Of a stretch of 64,000 nt of DNA, positions 10,690 to 22,194 are shown piece by piece (position 1 is the stretch's first letter; each line of letters begins with the position of its first letter). The translations under genes and the position numbers were made by a program. Source of the stretch: Tetrapyrgos nigripes (lineage: Eukaryota; Basidiomycota; Agaricomycetes; Agaricales; Campanellaceae). The stretch spans positions 248,001-312,000 of the forward strand of contig JAACJM010000042.1 in assembly GCA_013368315.1 (NCBI GenBank), read 5' to 3'. Under the pieces are notes generated by a model. That model worked only from the letters and a program-made list of their open reading frames with translations. It did not search any database and was not told where the DNA came from.

Positions 10690-12022
10690 GATCAATGCGC
10701 GCGGAAGACATACTTCTGAGGACTCTCCAATCACGATATTTCCTCTCTCTGCTCCAGTCGCTCCAAATGCTCTGGTGACCCTCTCATGGTCCTGCCTTGA
10801 CTCCAATTCCCCTAGTTTCTGCGATCAGGCATTTTTGATCGCTGAGACGCTTGTTCCGACTCCAACAGACTCCATTTTGGCCTCTGAGCATATACTTGAT
10901 GTACACCAAGTCTTGGCGACCGTAAACCCTGCCCATAACTCTACTTTCATCTTTACAGTAGCCCCTGAGGGCGAAGGGTGAGCTTTCTGGACCACTGTGC
11001 ATTGACCGCCCCATTCATACAACTCTTTTACAGGATATTTGAGCTGGTAGCTTCGTTGGCGGCAACTGGAACAGAGTAAGCTAAAATTTTGTTATTACTT
11101 GAAGGAAAAGTATTGATCCACCATGAGAAGCTCGGTAGCGACTATTTTTCCAGGTCCGACTATAACTGTGCTCTCAGCTGCAATTATCCCGAGTTCACCA
11201 ACCTCCGCAAATCTACCAGTCACTGAAGATGCTGGATCATCATCACCATCTCTCCAAACCACCTCAGTTCCAGATCAGACTTTCCCAGATCCGAGTCCAG
11301 CAACCTCACCAAATTCGTCAGTCACCGGAGGTGCTAGATCATCATCTTCGCCTAAACTCAAGATTATCCTTCCTTCGGTCGCTGGTAGTCTTGTACTACT
11401 CGCCATCATATTCACGATCATGTTCTGCTGTTATCGTAGAACCAAACGGCCTCGATCAACGACCATGTCACACGTCGTGAGGGACGCTGAGTCTTCCACA
11501 TCAGATCCCAACATAATCCATCCCTACGATCTAAAGACTGATGATCAAGTTCTTCGTTCGCGCATTCCCGAACTCTTCCCGGGAGAACCCACTCAGGCTC
11601 GTCCAAACGATTTGGACAGCATTGCTGTTGGGAGGAGGGGTATCTTTGAGCGGCTTCTTTGGCGAAATGGAATCAATCGCTCCGAGCTTCCACGACCTTA
11701 TGAGCTCAAGGAAGATTTGCTACCTCTTGCAAACCAAGGTGCTGTTTCATCTCTCAGACTCTCCATTCCTCGACCACGTCCGAGTTCACGGCCCCGTCCG
11801 ATAGCACGCTCTATTGCTCAGACGGAGTCTACGGAACGACAAATACGACTTCGAGAGGAAGCAGACGTGTTGCGCAGTCAAGTATCTGGGTATGAAAGGG
11901 ATTTTGCGCGAGATGAGGAGATACGCAGGCTAAGGGAACGTATCCAGATGTTGGAGATGCAGGTCAATTCGGACTGGGCCAGAGGCTTAACAGATGATCC
12001 CCCACCCAGCTATAGGGCTTGA
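10690..12022 (+). CDS. Single-pass membrane protein with PPSY tail (paralog A)
   Basis: The C-terminal exon runs to TGA 12022. It contains a Ser/Pro-rich stalk with about two degenerate repeats (..TSANLPVTEDAGSSS.. / ..TSPNSSVTGGARSSS..), a hydrophobic helix IILPSVAGSLVLLAIIFTIM, a basic stop-transfer RRTKRPRS, a conserved cytosolic block (NIIHPYDLK, PELFPGE, DLDSI, GRRGIFERLLWRNG), a charged coiled coil near the end and terminal DDPPPSYRA. PPSY is a PPxY motif, the type recognised by WW domains of Rsp5/Nedd4 ubiquitin ligases. Upstream exons were read at about 10690-10977 and 11034-11075. They encode a beta-rich extracellular-looking segment (VTLSWSCLDSNSPSF.., STFIFTVAPEGEG/IFELVA) typical of Agaricomycete surface proteins. 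The acceptor joining them to the stalk (about 11130) is weak and the true start and signal peptide are unresolved. Paralogs: 36022-37366, 40587-41827 and relics at 38.6 and 52.9 kb. Confidence 0.65.
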
Positions 12023-13116
12023 GGTGCATAGATATAGATTATCATACTGTTGCTGTACTCGTCACTCCTTTGCCATTACTATACTCGCACACTCCGTACT
12101 CTTTGACAAGTTTTCTGACGCTCTGCTCGATGTCTATGTCCACTGCTACAACTGCGTTGCCTCCATTGAAAATTTTATGTTACATTTGATTTTACATAAA
12201 AGATTGCTTGATGGTAGCTTGATAGGAATCTGACTAGTAGCTTGAACGACTGGTGGCCAGCCATCCATGTGAGTCTACGTTGGTACAATATGTCCAGTAT
12301 TTCTATGCTGTGCCAGTAGCAATTCACCTCCAATACGAAGACTTAGCGCCGTGCTACGGGTGCTATGTAGCACAGAAACACTCTTATTCAGCTACGGAGC
12401 AACTAAAATTTTTCCCGATGTAAGTTACCTCCCTTGGCAATATCATTCCAAATATCTGATGAACTGAAAATGATCCTTGATATGATATATCAGGCAACAT
12501 TAAGAGCGGCGCGCGGGCGGGCGGCCAAGTTGAGATTTCGCGGTGGCTAACTCTTCTTTTATCAGTCATTTTCACTACTCATAGGTTCTTCTGAAGCACT
12601 GCTGGGACAAGTCCCGATGACTTGTAGCCAAAGAGAATGAGTCACTGGGTCAAAAATATCCGATCAATGATATTTACGATAAAGTTTGATAGATACAGCT
12701 ATACTTTCCCGAATTATAGCAATCACTCTTGGCAGAAGTTCGTCATGATGTTGATGCAACGAGCACCAGTGGACAACAAACTGATCTTGAGATGCACAGC
12801 CAACTGACAGATACTTAAGGAGCGGGGAAAATGAGATTTCGTTGTTGATTTATTCGAACAAACACTTCCCTATGCCCCCACAGTCTTCTCCTCTGTATTC
12901 CCAGCAAATGCCAAAAATGCAAACCTCCTTTCTTATATCTTCAGATATCGCTGCCATTCGAGGGTCTTTAGTGCAAGCTGCAGTTGAAGGACCTTGTTTT
13001 AGTAGGTCTTCTTCCAGAACCCAAGGTTCAACTTTGAAATATCTCCCTACTCATTGTTACTTTGATGTCTAGGCATTGAGCTTTTGCTTACTCTTTCTAC
13101 TATCTTGCTGCTATGG
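12023..13116. other. No gene seen
   Basis: The 3' flank of paralog A, then AT-rich sequence with a GC-rich island (GGCGCGCGGGCGGGCGGCC near 12510). No coding frame or repeat boundary that I can support. Confidence 0.4.
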
Positions 13117-13660
13117 TAATCCTGTCCCAAACTTTTCTGAAACAATCTCTTGAATATGGATCCAGTCAGGAAGGACTTCAATGGTCACCAATGTGGTTTT
13201 TCTTTGTGGTTGCATGTGTAATCATCCTTATAAGCTCAGCATGAATCATGGTGATAGATCAGATATATGATATAGCTGAGATCCAAGGGTTGGCATATCA
13301 GACATACAATCCAGGTCCAATCATTGGAATAGTGCTGATAGTGCTGACAAGCATTAATGGTAGTTTCTGTTCAGTGTTCAGATGAGGAATTAAATTGAAG
13401 AAAAAGAAACTACCATTAATGCTTGTCAGCACTATCAGCACTATTCCAATGATTGGACCTAGATTGTATGTCTGATATGCCAACCCTTGGATCTCAGCTA
13501 TATCATATCTGATCTATCACCATGATCCATGCTGAACTTATAAGCATGATTACACATGCAGCCATGAGAAAAAACTGCATTGGTGACTGTTGAAGTCCTT
13601 CCTGGCTGGATCCATATTCAAGAGATTGTTTCAGAAAAGTTTGAGACAGGATATGATGTA
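13117..13660. repeat. Large inverted repeat (~250-bp arms)
   Basis: The left arm (about 13117-13367) and right arm (about 13406-13660) are near-perfect reverse complements with a spacer of about 40 bp. Shared strings include ATTAATGGTAGTTTC, AGCACTATCAGCACTATTCC and GATCCAAGGGTTGGCATAT. The right arm belongs to a membrane-protein-like frame on the minus strand, so the left arm looks like an inverted partial copy of it. Confidence 0.85.
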
Positions 13661-14121
13661 TAAAAACTGGCATAACAGAGATTTGACACATATGAACTAT
13701 GAGAGCTTGTGAGAGAAATGACAGGCTTTTCTCAACAGACAGGTGAACTGGAAAGGATGCTGGTGTCAGAAAGTATGTTTGATGGGAAGAGGAGGGCAAC
13801 AGGGGAGGATATCTGGAGAGAAAACACAGGGTGGTGAGGGAGAATGGATAACAGCATCATTGCTTGGAGCCAGCTCAGATATACAGGGGACTGGACCATT
13901 CTAGGCAGCATTAAAAATATGCAGAAAGTGGCATATGCACCTGTGTATCCTAATGAAAGCCCAAATGTTCCTGCCATACTCAAGGGGGAGGCCAATTTGT
14001 TTTTAAGGACATAGGGTCGAAATTTTTTTAAAGCCATGGATGAGCCGACCGACCGACCGATTTGCTTATGTAATTTACCTAATATAGAAGTGGTTCCATA
14101 CCTTTTCGTCTCTACCACCAC
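13503..14121 (-). pseudogene. Membrane-protein-like frames, identity unknown
   Basis: Two overlapping minus-strand frames (14121-13732 and 13799-13503) read as one hydrophobic protein with a frame change near 13770. Stretches such as SMAGTFGLSLGYTGAYATF, FLMAACVIMLISSAWIMVID and, past 13503, GPIIGIVLIVLTSINGSF look like transmembrane helices. I do not recognise the family. The frame change and the fold-back at its 3' end suggest a relic inside the transposon nest. Confidence 0.35.
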
Positions 14122-14807
14122 TTATGAGCCTGTCTGATCATTATATTGATTCCTGACACCCAAAAATCTCCATTTCTTCATGTCTACTCGCTATTGTAAT
14201 ATTTGGATACTTGGCCCTGGTAGGAATTTGCAATAGAAGACCAACACAATGTGGCATAAGTGAAACATAACCAAGTTGTTTTCAAGGTAAACCAGTGCTG
14301 GAAGTTGGCTGGATGCCTCAATTTCAGAATGGGGCATTGCAGAAGGGTAAATGACCAAAATGATTGCAAAAATATTCACTTCAAGGTGCCTTGAGGACTC
14401 ACTAACTTCAAAAAAGTAGGTACCCAAATTTTTTTTAAGGACCTGACTGATGGACCAACTGACCAATCCTATGTCGCTTAGCAAAATCAAATGTATTGAA
14501 AAACGCTGGTCCCTAAAAACCTCCACTTTAGCAACAGACTGCTATCACATCACTTCAGTGATCACTGATACTATCTGTCTAGGAGAGACTAACTTTGACC
14601 ACTCCTTAAATATATGTCAATTGGCTATGCATCTCATGATCAATTTGTTGTACACTACCACTGGTGCTCATTGCATCAACATCATGATGAACTTTTGCCA
14701 AAATATATATGATGCACTTGTTGTGATTAGAGCTGTTGATGCAGCCTTTGTATGTATATCTTTTGTTGATTTATTACAGCCTGGCCTTGAATTATGCAGG
14801 TAAAAAC
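14122..14807. other. AT-rich repeat flank
   Basis: Two related strings, AAATTTTTTTAAAGCC (about 14024) and AAATTTTTTTTAAGGACC (about 14427), are each followed by GACCGACC- or GACCAACTGACC-type sequence, suggesting ends of one degenerate element. No convincing gene. Confidence 0.35.
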
Positions 14808-15261
14808 TAGGGAACAGTACAGGGATCCTGCAGGTAAAAATTTCTGACCCATCCCTGTACCTGCCAAAACCCGTCCCCACCTTCACGGGTCAAGGGTAGT
14901 GGCAGGGCAGACGGGTCAGAAGCACAACCTATGGGTAATGGGTACTGATGGAGGGATTTTACAACAAATATAAGTAGATAAGTACCTACAGTAAATTATG
15001 TATGTGGAGACCTTAAAGTGTCCTTGAATTTGGTTGCAACCTTGACAGTGATCTTCTTGGATTTTGCAGCCTTCGAGGTGATTGTATTGGCCTATAACCA
15101 TCAGATTACAAGGCTGAATGAAATGAGGCTGAGTTGCGTGTGGCAGTGCATATTCATCCCGTCTCCTCCCATGCTGTTGTTTCTGGTTTCCTCCCTGTAT
15201 TTCTTAACATGACCAAACAACATCATTGTTCAAATATCTTTGCGACCAATAACAAAAGTTT

Positions 15262-15560
15262 CCAATCTTAATCTTTCATTTTCATTGTCTTTTTTCCTCT
15301 CGATCTCTTCGTCTTGTTCTTTTTTGATTGCTTTCCTTTATCTTTTGCTCTCTTTCATTTTTTGTTATTTTTCTCCCTCTCGATCTCTTGTCTTGTTCTT
15401 CATCCCTTGCTTTCTTTTCTTTTCTCCTCTGTTTTCCTCATGATTTCTTCTACATCTTGTTTTCTCTGCTAGCTCCTTTTCTTGTCTTCTCTCCTTTCCT
15501 CATGATCCCTTTGCCTTGCTCTTCTCTGCTCGCTTTTTTTCTCAATCTTTTAACTTTCAA
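15262..15560 (+). repeat. Pyrimidine-rich low-complexity tract
   Basis: A near-continuous run of T and C with CTCTCGATCTCTTC-like units at about 15297 and 15371. It yields Phe/Leu/Ser-rich ORFs on the plus strand that are compositional artefacts. Confidence 0.8.
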
Positions 15561-16569
15561 TTCAAGAATTTACACATTGTTGAACCAGCATAGGTACTAT
15601 ATGCTTACAGTCTTGTTTGTTTTATTTCTTGTCTCAATCTTCTTCGAATCAATCATTCATGAGGCTTGCTTCCCTTATTTCTCTCTTCCCTTCAAACATA
15701 TATTCCTTTTTCCTCTTCATATTCTGGTCTTTCAAATTCTTCAACTCTCCGGTCCAATGCCAAACAAACATCCATTTAGGTTTTTGCAGCAACACTGATC
15801 TCGCAGTTCACTGCCAGCATGCGTCTCCACATACTTACTTTCTTTGTTCTAGTACTTCTTGTATCAACCAACTTTGGCTTTAAAGGCTCTATCTCTAGAC
15901 AGAGTCTCTTCCAGAACCAGCATACCTATGCCTGCTCCCAATGAGCCAGGGTATCCTGAACATAGGGGTAGAAAATAAAAGCTGAGCCATTGATAGTCCA
16001 TCAAGTGGGCTGCGTATTGGGCCTTGGCTTATGGTGTATAGCTAAAATTTTCTGCCAGAAGTCTGTAACACTTCCTGTTTCATACCACGTATTGAAAAAT
16101 CTGGGTGATTCCCCATTTTACAGTGACAGGTTTTTTGGTGTCCGCTCCTATTCCTATTTTCTCTCCTGCGCTCGCAACTTCTCTCTTGCCATTGTCCCTA
16201 CTAAATAATTTTGTTTACTCACCTAGGTCCCTGAAAAGAGCTACATCACTCGCTTACTCTCCCATCTTTCAATTCCCCCAGAAACAGACATATACATGTG
16301 TGGAGGCATAAGATCATAACCTAAACTGCTCCTCAATTTACTTCAAGTCTGGCAAATGTGCAACATGGTTTTCCGCCATCAACCCAAAGTAACAGCGATC
16401 CCAACTCCAACACAGTGGAGAAATTGCAAAGATGCTCAAAGAGGTGTGTACTTCTAAAGTGAGTTACTCGCGTATTCAGGATGAATACATAGGTTCAAGG
16501 AAACAAAAACTATGTATGATATTCCTTTGTTCAAAGAGGGATTATTACTATGGGAAGGACAGACCCTGT

Positions 16570-16614
16570 GGCCTCATACTCGCCACGCGCAGCGTTGGCC
16601 CACATCACTTTCAT
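16570..16614 (+). repeat. Dispersed hairpin motif copy
   Basis: GGCCTCATACTCGCCACG..CAGCGTTGGCCCACA ending CTTTCAT. It is one of ten copies in the window; GCCA/TGGC can pair around the centre. Confidence 0.7.
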
Positions 16615-17652
16615 CAGAGATTTTTTTGTCTGTTGTAGTAATATGTATCTCCAGTAAGTATGTCCTCTTTACTCTAGATCTATCTACGAGCTTGGATTAA
16701 CTATACAATTTAGATTACTGCGAAGCTGTGCCGTCGGCATCCATCAGGTGGCGGGTCAGTTTACCCGTCTGGCGAGTCGCGGGTTTGGGACGGGATGAGA
16801 TAAGCCAACCCGTCCCCGTCCCCGCCATACCCCGTCCCCGTGGCCCGTCACTTACCCACCAACCCGTGCTATTCCCTAGTAACAACTCAGTCTATCCAAG
16901 TGATACTGGCAGTATCACTTGTCTTCACCAATCTCACAGCAACGCTCAAGCAAGATTGAAAACAAGGCTTGGTAAGCATGCACAGCTAGTAGACTGCTGA
17001 TGTTCTAGTTTCTAGCTTTGACTTGGTTTCTCAACAGGAACTACAGACAATCTGTTAAAACTCATCTTGGCAAATTAAATACAAAAAAATCAAGTTGAGC
17101 AGATACTGGTACTCTTAGGACAGTCTGGTATAATCTATTGCATTCCCTAGGTAGGTAATTATTTATGCACTCTTAGAACTTAAATGCTAATAGCATTTTG
17201 AAACCTAAATTTTAGTCATGCCAAATATACTCAATCCAGGGTATGCTGATTCTGTGGTATCCTATCCTAAAACAATGCTACTCCACCTAGAAACAATTTA
17301 CCCCACCACAATCATTTCTTTTTCCCACCTTTACAAGAACCACGACGACCCCATTCTTGAGACTGGAGAGTCTTTCTCAACCTCTGGAATTTGCGCTCCA
17401 TCATCTCAATCCAATCCATCAGCATCTACATGGCTACATAGTACTCAATAAGGAGAGCATGATATCCATGAGGTTAGTAGAGGAATCTGTGGTTGTTTGC
17501 TCTGGAAAATCAATTAAGGAATGAATTATGAAAGGAGTCCGAAGGACAAGTTTATGCTATTTATGGAATTATTCTACACACTCTCTGAGCACACTCTCCC
17601 TTGCATTTTCTTCTTTCTTTATTCAAGCTCAAGGTCAAGAATTCATACCACC

Positions 17653-18226
17653 ATGAAGCTCTCTCGCACACATTTTTCTTTTTGCTGCACCGTTCTCACT
17701 TTGGCTCTGTGTAAACTAGGCCTTGATTACTTCAACTGCAATCTTGCCGTTTCAGCCAGACCAAGCGTTCGCAAGCGCAGTCTGGGCGGACTGCGCAAAT
17801 TTTGTCCACTTAGGTTTCCTCTTCCATTCCGCCTCGAGCTCTAGTCTCGATTTTACGGCATTTCTCTACAACCAGTCGATGTTCCTCAACTTCTATAACG
17901 CAACTCACTATACACCAGGCCACAATGACTTTGATCGCAGCCTTGCTATTTTGGTTGCAACGGATGTAATCTCATGCTCGTCCAATTGTGGAGATTTTGT
18001 TTATGACGCTTACTGCTTAGGCTATTTTGCGTCTATCCTTGGGTATCCAGCACCGGTCTACAACGAATTGATGTTTCTCAACCTTTCTTATGCGACTCCG
18101 TGTAAACTAGGTTATGAACACAACCTTGCTGTTTCAGCTACGCCTCGGGAGAACTCATTTCAATTGGATTGCGAAAATCTCGTTCGCGACGGTTACAATT
18201 GTGGAGGTTTCACTCACTGGCTTTAA
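17653..18226 (+). pseudogene. Repeat-borne secreted-like ORF with internal repeats (MKLS..)
   Basis: ATG 17653 begins MKLSRTHFSFCCTVLTLALC, a good signal peptide, and stays open to TAG near 17841. A second frame continues to 18226. The two frames share the repeated motif CKLG..(D/E)...NLAVSA, and the second frame holds two versions of YN..MFLN...AT, so a repeat-structured protein has been split by a frameshift or an unrecognised intron. A degenerate copy with the same start (ATG 53166) and the same YNEL.F..LNLSY.TPCKLG.EHN sequence lies inside an inserted element at 52968-53547, so the ORF travels with a repeat. Function unknown. Confidence 0.45.
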
Positions 18227-18450
18227 ATTTGAAGTTTGTGATACTACTTATTATCAGATCCAGTGAAGAGGGGGGTGTAACTGATGTATATGGGAGGGCT
18301 TGCGGACGAAGAAGTTAATGAAATAATATGTACTTGTACAACTTAGTATTCGTCTGGGGGGGTTTTAGTATAATGATGTGTGCATTAAAAGCTTGCAATG
18401 CGATGGCCTCGTATTTGCCACGCTTCAGCGCCGGCCTACAACCACTTCAT
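18227..18450 (+). repeat. 3' part of a hairpin-ended element
   Basis: TATGTACTTGTACAACTTAGTA (about 18328), then the hairpin motif 18405-18450 ending CACTTCAT. The same order of blocks is seen at the 3' ends of the 52968-53547 and 53585-54341 insertions. The 5' end of this copy was not found. Confidence 0.6.
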
Positions 18451-19424
18451 ACATACACGTCAACACCTTCATGGCTTTTGTAACTTGGTTGGGCATAAAA
18501 CTGTGCTCTTTTGAAGCTAGGTTCAATTACCTTGACTGGTATCAAAAAGAAGAGAGAATTGAAGTTACATGGAGACTAGGAGTAGGAATGATTAATGCAT
18601 CACCAAAACGTCCTCAACGATATAACGTTAGACAGGGCATGACCACAGCCCATAACAATGATGGATGGTTGTGTACCGTTCTCACCTCGCTGTCATGATT
18701 TCAAAATGATAATAATTATGATATAACACGTCAGGATTGCGAGAGGGTTGTAACACTTCCTCACAATGACGAGGTTGTGATAGCGCGTTGTATAGGTCCA
18801 GCATTATGATAAGCCGCGAGCATGAATGACAACTGTCGGATGCCAGCTCCAAAATAGCCAAACAGTTACACAAGTCTCCTGTAAAGACCTTTGAGCCCTT
18901 GATCAATCACGATGGTCAAAAAGTTATGTATATTATCGAAGTAAGTACTACAAAAAGCTTCTATTAGTATACAATTGCTCCTGCACACATCGTCTTGAAA
19001 ATTTTAGGTAGGCTCAGCATACCCATCCTCGTTACCTGCAAGAGCCTCTTTGTTGGAATTGATATTCGAATGGAGTCTAGAAACCATATTGTACATGGCG
19101 GCAGAAACGGTGTTGGAAATAGTCAAGAGTTGACAGTAGCGGTGGTGAGACTATTGATGATACGTAGAGAATTCGGACCAGATATAGTTGCGTCCATAGT
19201 CGCCCGCCGGTGGGAATCGCTGAAGTGAATGGAGACGGTGACGATGTCGTTGACTGCCAGTGACAGTGACATGAAGAAAGACGGAAGAGACGGAAATCGC
19301 CAGAAACGACAGTCAGCCAGTGGCAGTACACTCGCGCGGGAGAGCAACGTAAGCAACCAGAACTCATCTCTTTTCGACTTTTGAGTCTTTCAGCAATCCT
19401 CGAACCTGAACTACGACAACCACG
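18451..19424. other. No gene resolved
   Basis: Scattered short frames on both strands without splice or motif support. Confidence 0.35.
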
Positions 19425-20520
19425 ATGACCGCCTGCCTCTTCTTGCTCTCCTCCCCGCTCGCCATCCTCTTTGTATGACATCGAACTCCGCTAACTCCCA
19501 TCAACTATTCCATGCAGCTCTGCAAAAATCCACAAATGTAAGTACCGGACAACGACTAGGAGACTATACGTTGTGAACTGATCCCTTCCCCGCCTTTGTG
19601 AAATTGCTTCCAAGCTCCTCCAACCCATCAGCACCGGATTTCTCGTCACTCAAAAGCTCGAACAACGCCCGTGTCTGCCTCGGATGTCACGAAGAACAAC
19701 TCGCTCTTGCCAACAAGCCCAATGCCAACTCCATATCCACAAGGAACCACCCCTCGCTAGGCCCACTGCTCCTTCATGATGTTTTTCTTCAGCATTTACC
19801 TCTACTTAGGCCTGTCTTTACATCCTTTACGTTTGGGATGAAATGCTCTTCGATAGCGGTCAGAATCTCGTACACGTTTCAAGACTCAATCTGGTCAATA
19901 TCGCTTACTGGGCTGCCTATGAATACTACACAAAGTGCGTCTTCTCTTTACACATCTTCTACTTGTTCTTGCATCTCACGACTACAGCATATGGCATATG
20001 TCCGTGATAGAGTAAGTGAAGGGGATACGCAAGAGGCGAAGTTGTGTTTCAGTCAGTTTTTCTATCCTACGAAGGTGCGTGTACTTGGCATTTGCTTCTC
20101 TATCCTCTTTTCTGAGTTTTCACCCTCTTTAGCGCAACTCGCTCAATGGCCCGCCCGTACTCCGAACTCATGCTACCTTACAGGTGAGTTTTCTCTTCTT
20201 CCTCGCACGTACTCAGCATCGTTCTTCCCTTCTACCACCATCTCACCTCCTCTTTTATCATTCAAAGCTAAGCCATTACATTTCACAGTGATCCAAGATG
20301 AGCTCCTCAGTGTGTTGCCGTCACCACTGCCCTCTTTGACAATGCCGCACATGCCCATGTTTTGGTCCGCCTAACGGCAAACCCTCAGATTCAATGCGAT
20401 ACTATGCCAAGAGGGACGTAGTCGAAACTGTGAGTTGCCATTGTCATCTCGCATTTCTTTCATCTATCGCGGTCTGATATCATCGACGCATATATGCATC
20501 TTTTACCTTCAGTTTGATCT
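19425..20520 (+). CDS. Multi-exon gene, product unknown
   Basis: ATG 19425 opens a hydrophobic leader (MTACLFLLSSPLAILF) ending at a donor (19473). The next exon, 19518-19537, joins in phase to an exon at about 19615 encoding ISSNPSAPDFSSLKSSNN and CLGCHEEQLALANK. Further downstream, pieces that splice in phase read VWDEMLFDSGQNLVHVS..NLVNIAYWAAYEYYT / IWHMSVIE / QFFYPTK / RNSLNGPPVLRTHATLQ / ALFDNAAHAHVLVRL. These look like genuine exons separated by 45-70 nt introns, but I could not close the full frame: one join near 19745-19830 is unresolved and a TGA precedes the last block. It may be a decaying gene. I do not recognise the family. Confidence 0.4.
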
Positions 20521-20662
20521 TCCGGCTTCTGACAGCTGACAGTGTTTACCTTGCTAGTTTTGTGAGTGATGGTTTTCAGTTTGTTCGCTTCTTGATGCTA
20601 ATGTCCACTTACTCGTAGCATCCAACGTAAGGTGAGTGATACGGTAACTGGAGCATCAGGAC

Positions 20663-21740
20663 TAGTGATGTGCGGGCCAGGGCTTAAGCCCGAAGCCTGC
20701 CCAAGCCCGGCCCTAAAAAGCCCAGGCCCAGCCCGGCCCGATGCTCGGGCTTATAGGGCCTGAGGGCCGGGCTTGAAATTTGGGAAGCCCGAAGCCCAGG
20801 GCCTGTCGGATATTTCCTATTTAGGAAATAGGTGTACTTGCTAGCAAGATTACAGCAAGTTGCATATCGATAGGCCAGAATAATTTTTACTCCACTCAGG
20901 CGGTGTTTGAATTCCACGTGGTGCCGCCGCATAGGCAATAGTCGTACTTTGTGGAGCGAGCTCTTGCCAGAACTTCTCTCCACCTTACCATAGTTTGACG
21001 ACATATTCCTCTTGTAATAAAACAGCAAATCTTATGCGCAAGCTTTCGGGATGATTACAATGCTTCAGAAATACGGAGATTGACCGGTGTCAGTGAGTGT
21101 GACTTATATAGTGGAAATTGATGGGTATGCAGAGGGTTCGGCATGACGTTAACAGGAACTCCGCCTGAGTGGAACAGAAATTATTGTGGCCTATCGATAT
21201 GCAACTTGCTGTAAGTACTTGACAATGGCTCATATTCAATGACAATATAATTCTTGTATTCAAATGGAGCTACTATAGGTGTCCTACTGCTGAATTGTAC
21301 TGATGTGTATGCCTGTAATTGCTTCAAAGTACCGCACTTATATCTGACACTTGAGTTCTGCTTGGTTCTGCACAACTTCTAGCATTGAAATAATGTCCTA
21401 GAGACTAGAAGCAGTCAAACGAACACATTACTGGTCAACTTTGGCATGTGTGCATGTTTGTACAGTGACCGACAAAACTGATGTCACCCCCGTGACCAGA
21501 TTCAATTCAAAAACTCAATTAGATCTGGTCATGGGGGTGACATCAGTTTTGTCAGTCACTGTAAACCACTCAGAAATGGTCAAAAAATTCTGTAAAAAGC
21601 CCTGGCCTAAGCCCAAGCCCAGCCCTGGCCCTGCTTGGGCTTGGGCCTAGGGCCGGGCCTGGGATTTTACAAGGCCCGAGCCCTATAAAGCCTGGCCCAA
21701 GCCCGGGGCTTCAGGCCCGGCCCTGGTCCACACATCACTA
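20663..21740. mobile_element. 1.08-kb hAT-type element with perfect 8-bp target duplication
   Basis: The inverted ends TAGTGATGTG(C/T)GG(G/A)CCAGGGC are followed by dense GGGCTT/AAGCCC and GGCCC subterminal repeats. The flanking duplication ATCAGGAC (20655-20662 and 21741-21748) is exact. The TAGTGATGTG-GGGCC terminus type is familiar from hAT elements. No transposase is seen. The interior contains a second inverted pair (20843-20905 with 21150-21215; shared GCAAGTTGCATATCGATAGG) and a nested mariner-like MITE. Confidence 0.9.
21463..21561. mobile_element. 99-bp Tc1/mariner-like MITE, nested
   Basis: CAGTGACCGACAAAACTGAT at the left and its near-perfect complement at the right make inverted repeats of about 40 bp with a tiny spacer. 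It is flanked by TA on both sides (21461-21462, 21562-21563), the target duplication expected for Tc1/mariner. It sits inside the hAT-type element and so is younger. Confidence 0.85.
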
Positions 21741-22050
21741 ATCAGGACATTGTGAGTACATATAGTATGCATAACACTGCACTAGTGTAGTTCAGTAATA
21801 ATATTTATTTGTTCTTTTGGGCTATCTTGTGAGTGTTGTGCACTGAAAGAGAATCTGCAGTGGGCTTCTGCATGAGCTATACCTTGGATACCGTCCATCA
21901 CTGCCAAATGGTGCAGTGTTTGGGCGTGTTTGGTCGCCATGCCTACCTCAAAAATCTCGATGGCACATTCAAGATGGAGCATTTTACTGGCCCCACAGTC
22001 AAAATGGGCTGTAGATTATATGGAGAAAAATGTTTGTATATATAAAATAC

Positions 22051-22180
22051 ATGTAATAGTGCGAGCCAAATTTTTTCAAAAGTGATCTCTTTGGATACAG
22101 TATTGCACAGGGAAGGAAGATTATAGGAAAGTGAACGTTAAAATCAAAATTTCAAAATTTCACTCACACTATTACACGAG
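22051..22180. mobile_element. Small MITE-like inverted repeat
   Basis: The left end ATGTAATAGTGCGAGCCAAA and the right end (complement CGTGTAATAGTGTGAGTGAA) face each other across about 80 bp. Target duplication unclear. Confidence 0.6.
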
Positions 22181-22194
22181 GAATTAGCCTAAAT

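Larger units (their letters stand above)
14808..16878. mobile_element. 2.07-kb hAT-type element, non-autonomous
   Basis: The termini are inverted: TAGGGAACAG at 14808 and its imperfect complement at 16869-16878, with G-rich subterminal blocks (ACGGGT, GGGGACGGGG type). The flanks are GTAAAAAC (14800-14807) and GTAACAAC (16879-16886), an 8-bp duplication with one mismatch. TAGGG fits the hAT terminal consensus. No transposase is evident. The interior holds a T/C-rich tract and a copy of the dispersed hairpin motif (16570-16614), so other elements have nested inside. The 58.45-kb element has the same ends. Confidence 0.8.

Noticed and set aside
15240..15883. Phe/Leu-rich ORFs resembling membrane proteins
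   Set aside because: T/C low-complexity tract inside a hAT-type element; no helices separated by polar loops.
16897..16919. Palindrome AAGTGATACTG-G-CAGTATCACTT as a regulatory site
   Set aside because: It is real as an inverted repeat but stands alone beside a transposon end, with no gene next to it to regulate.
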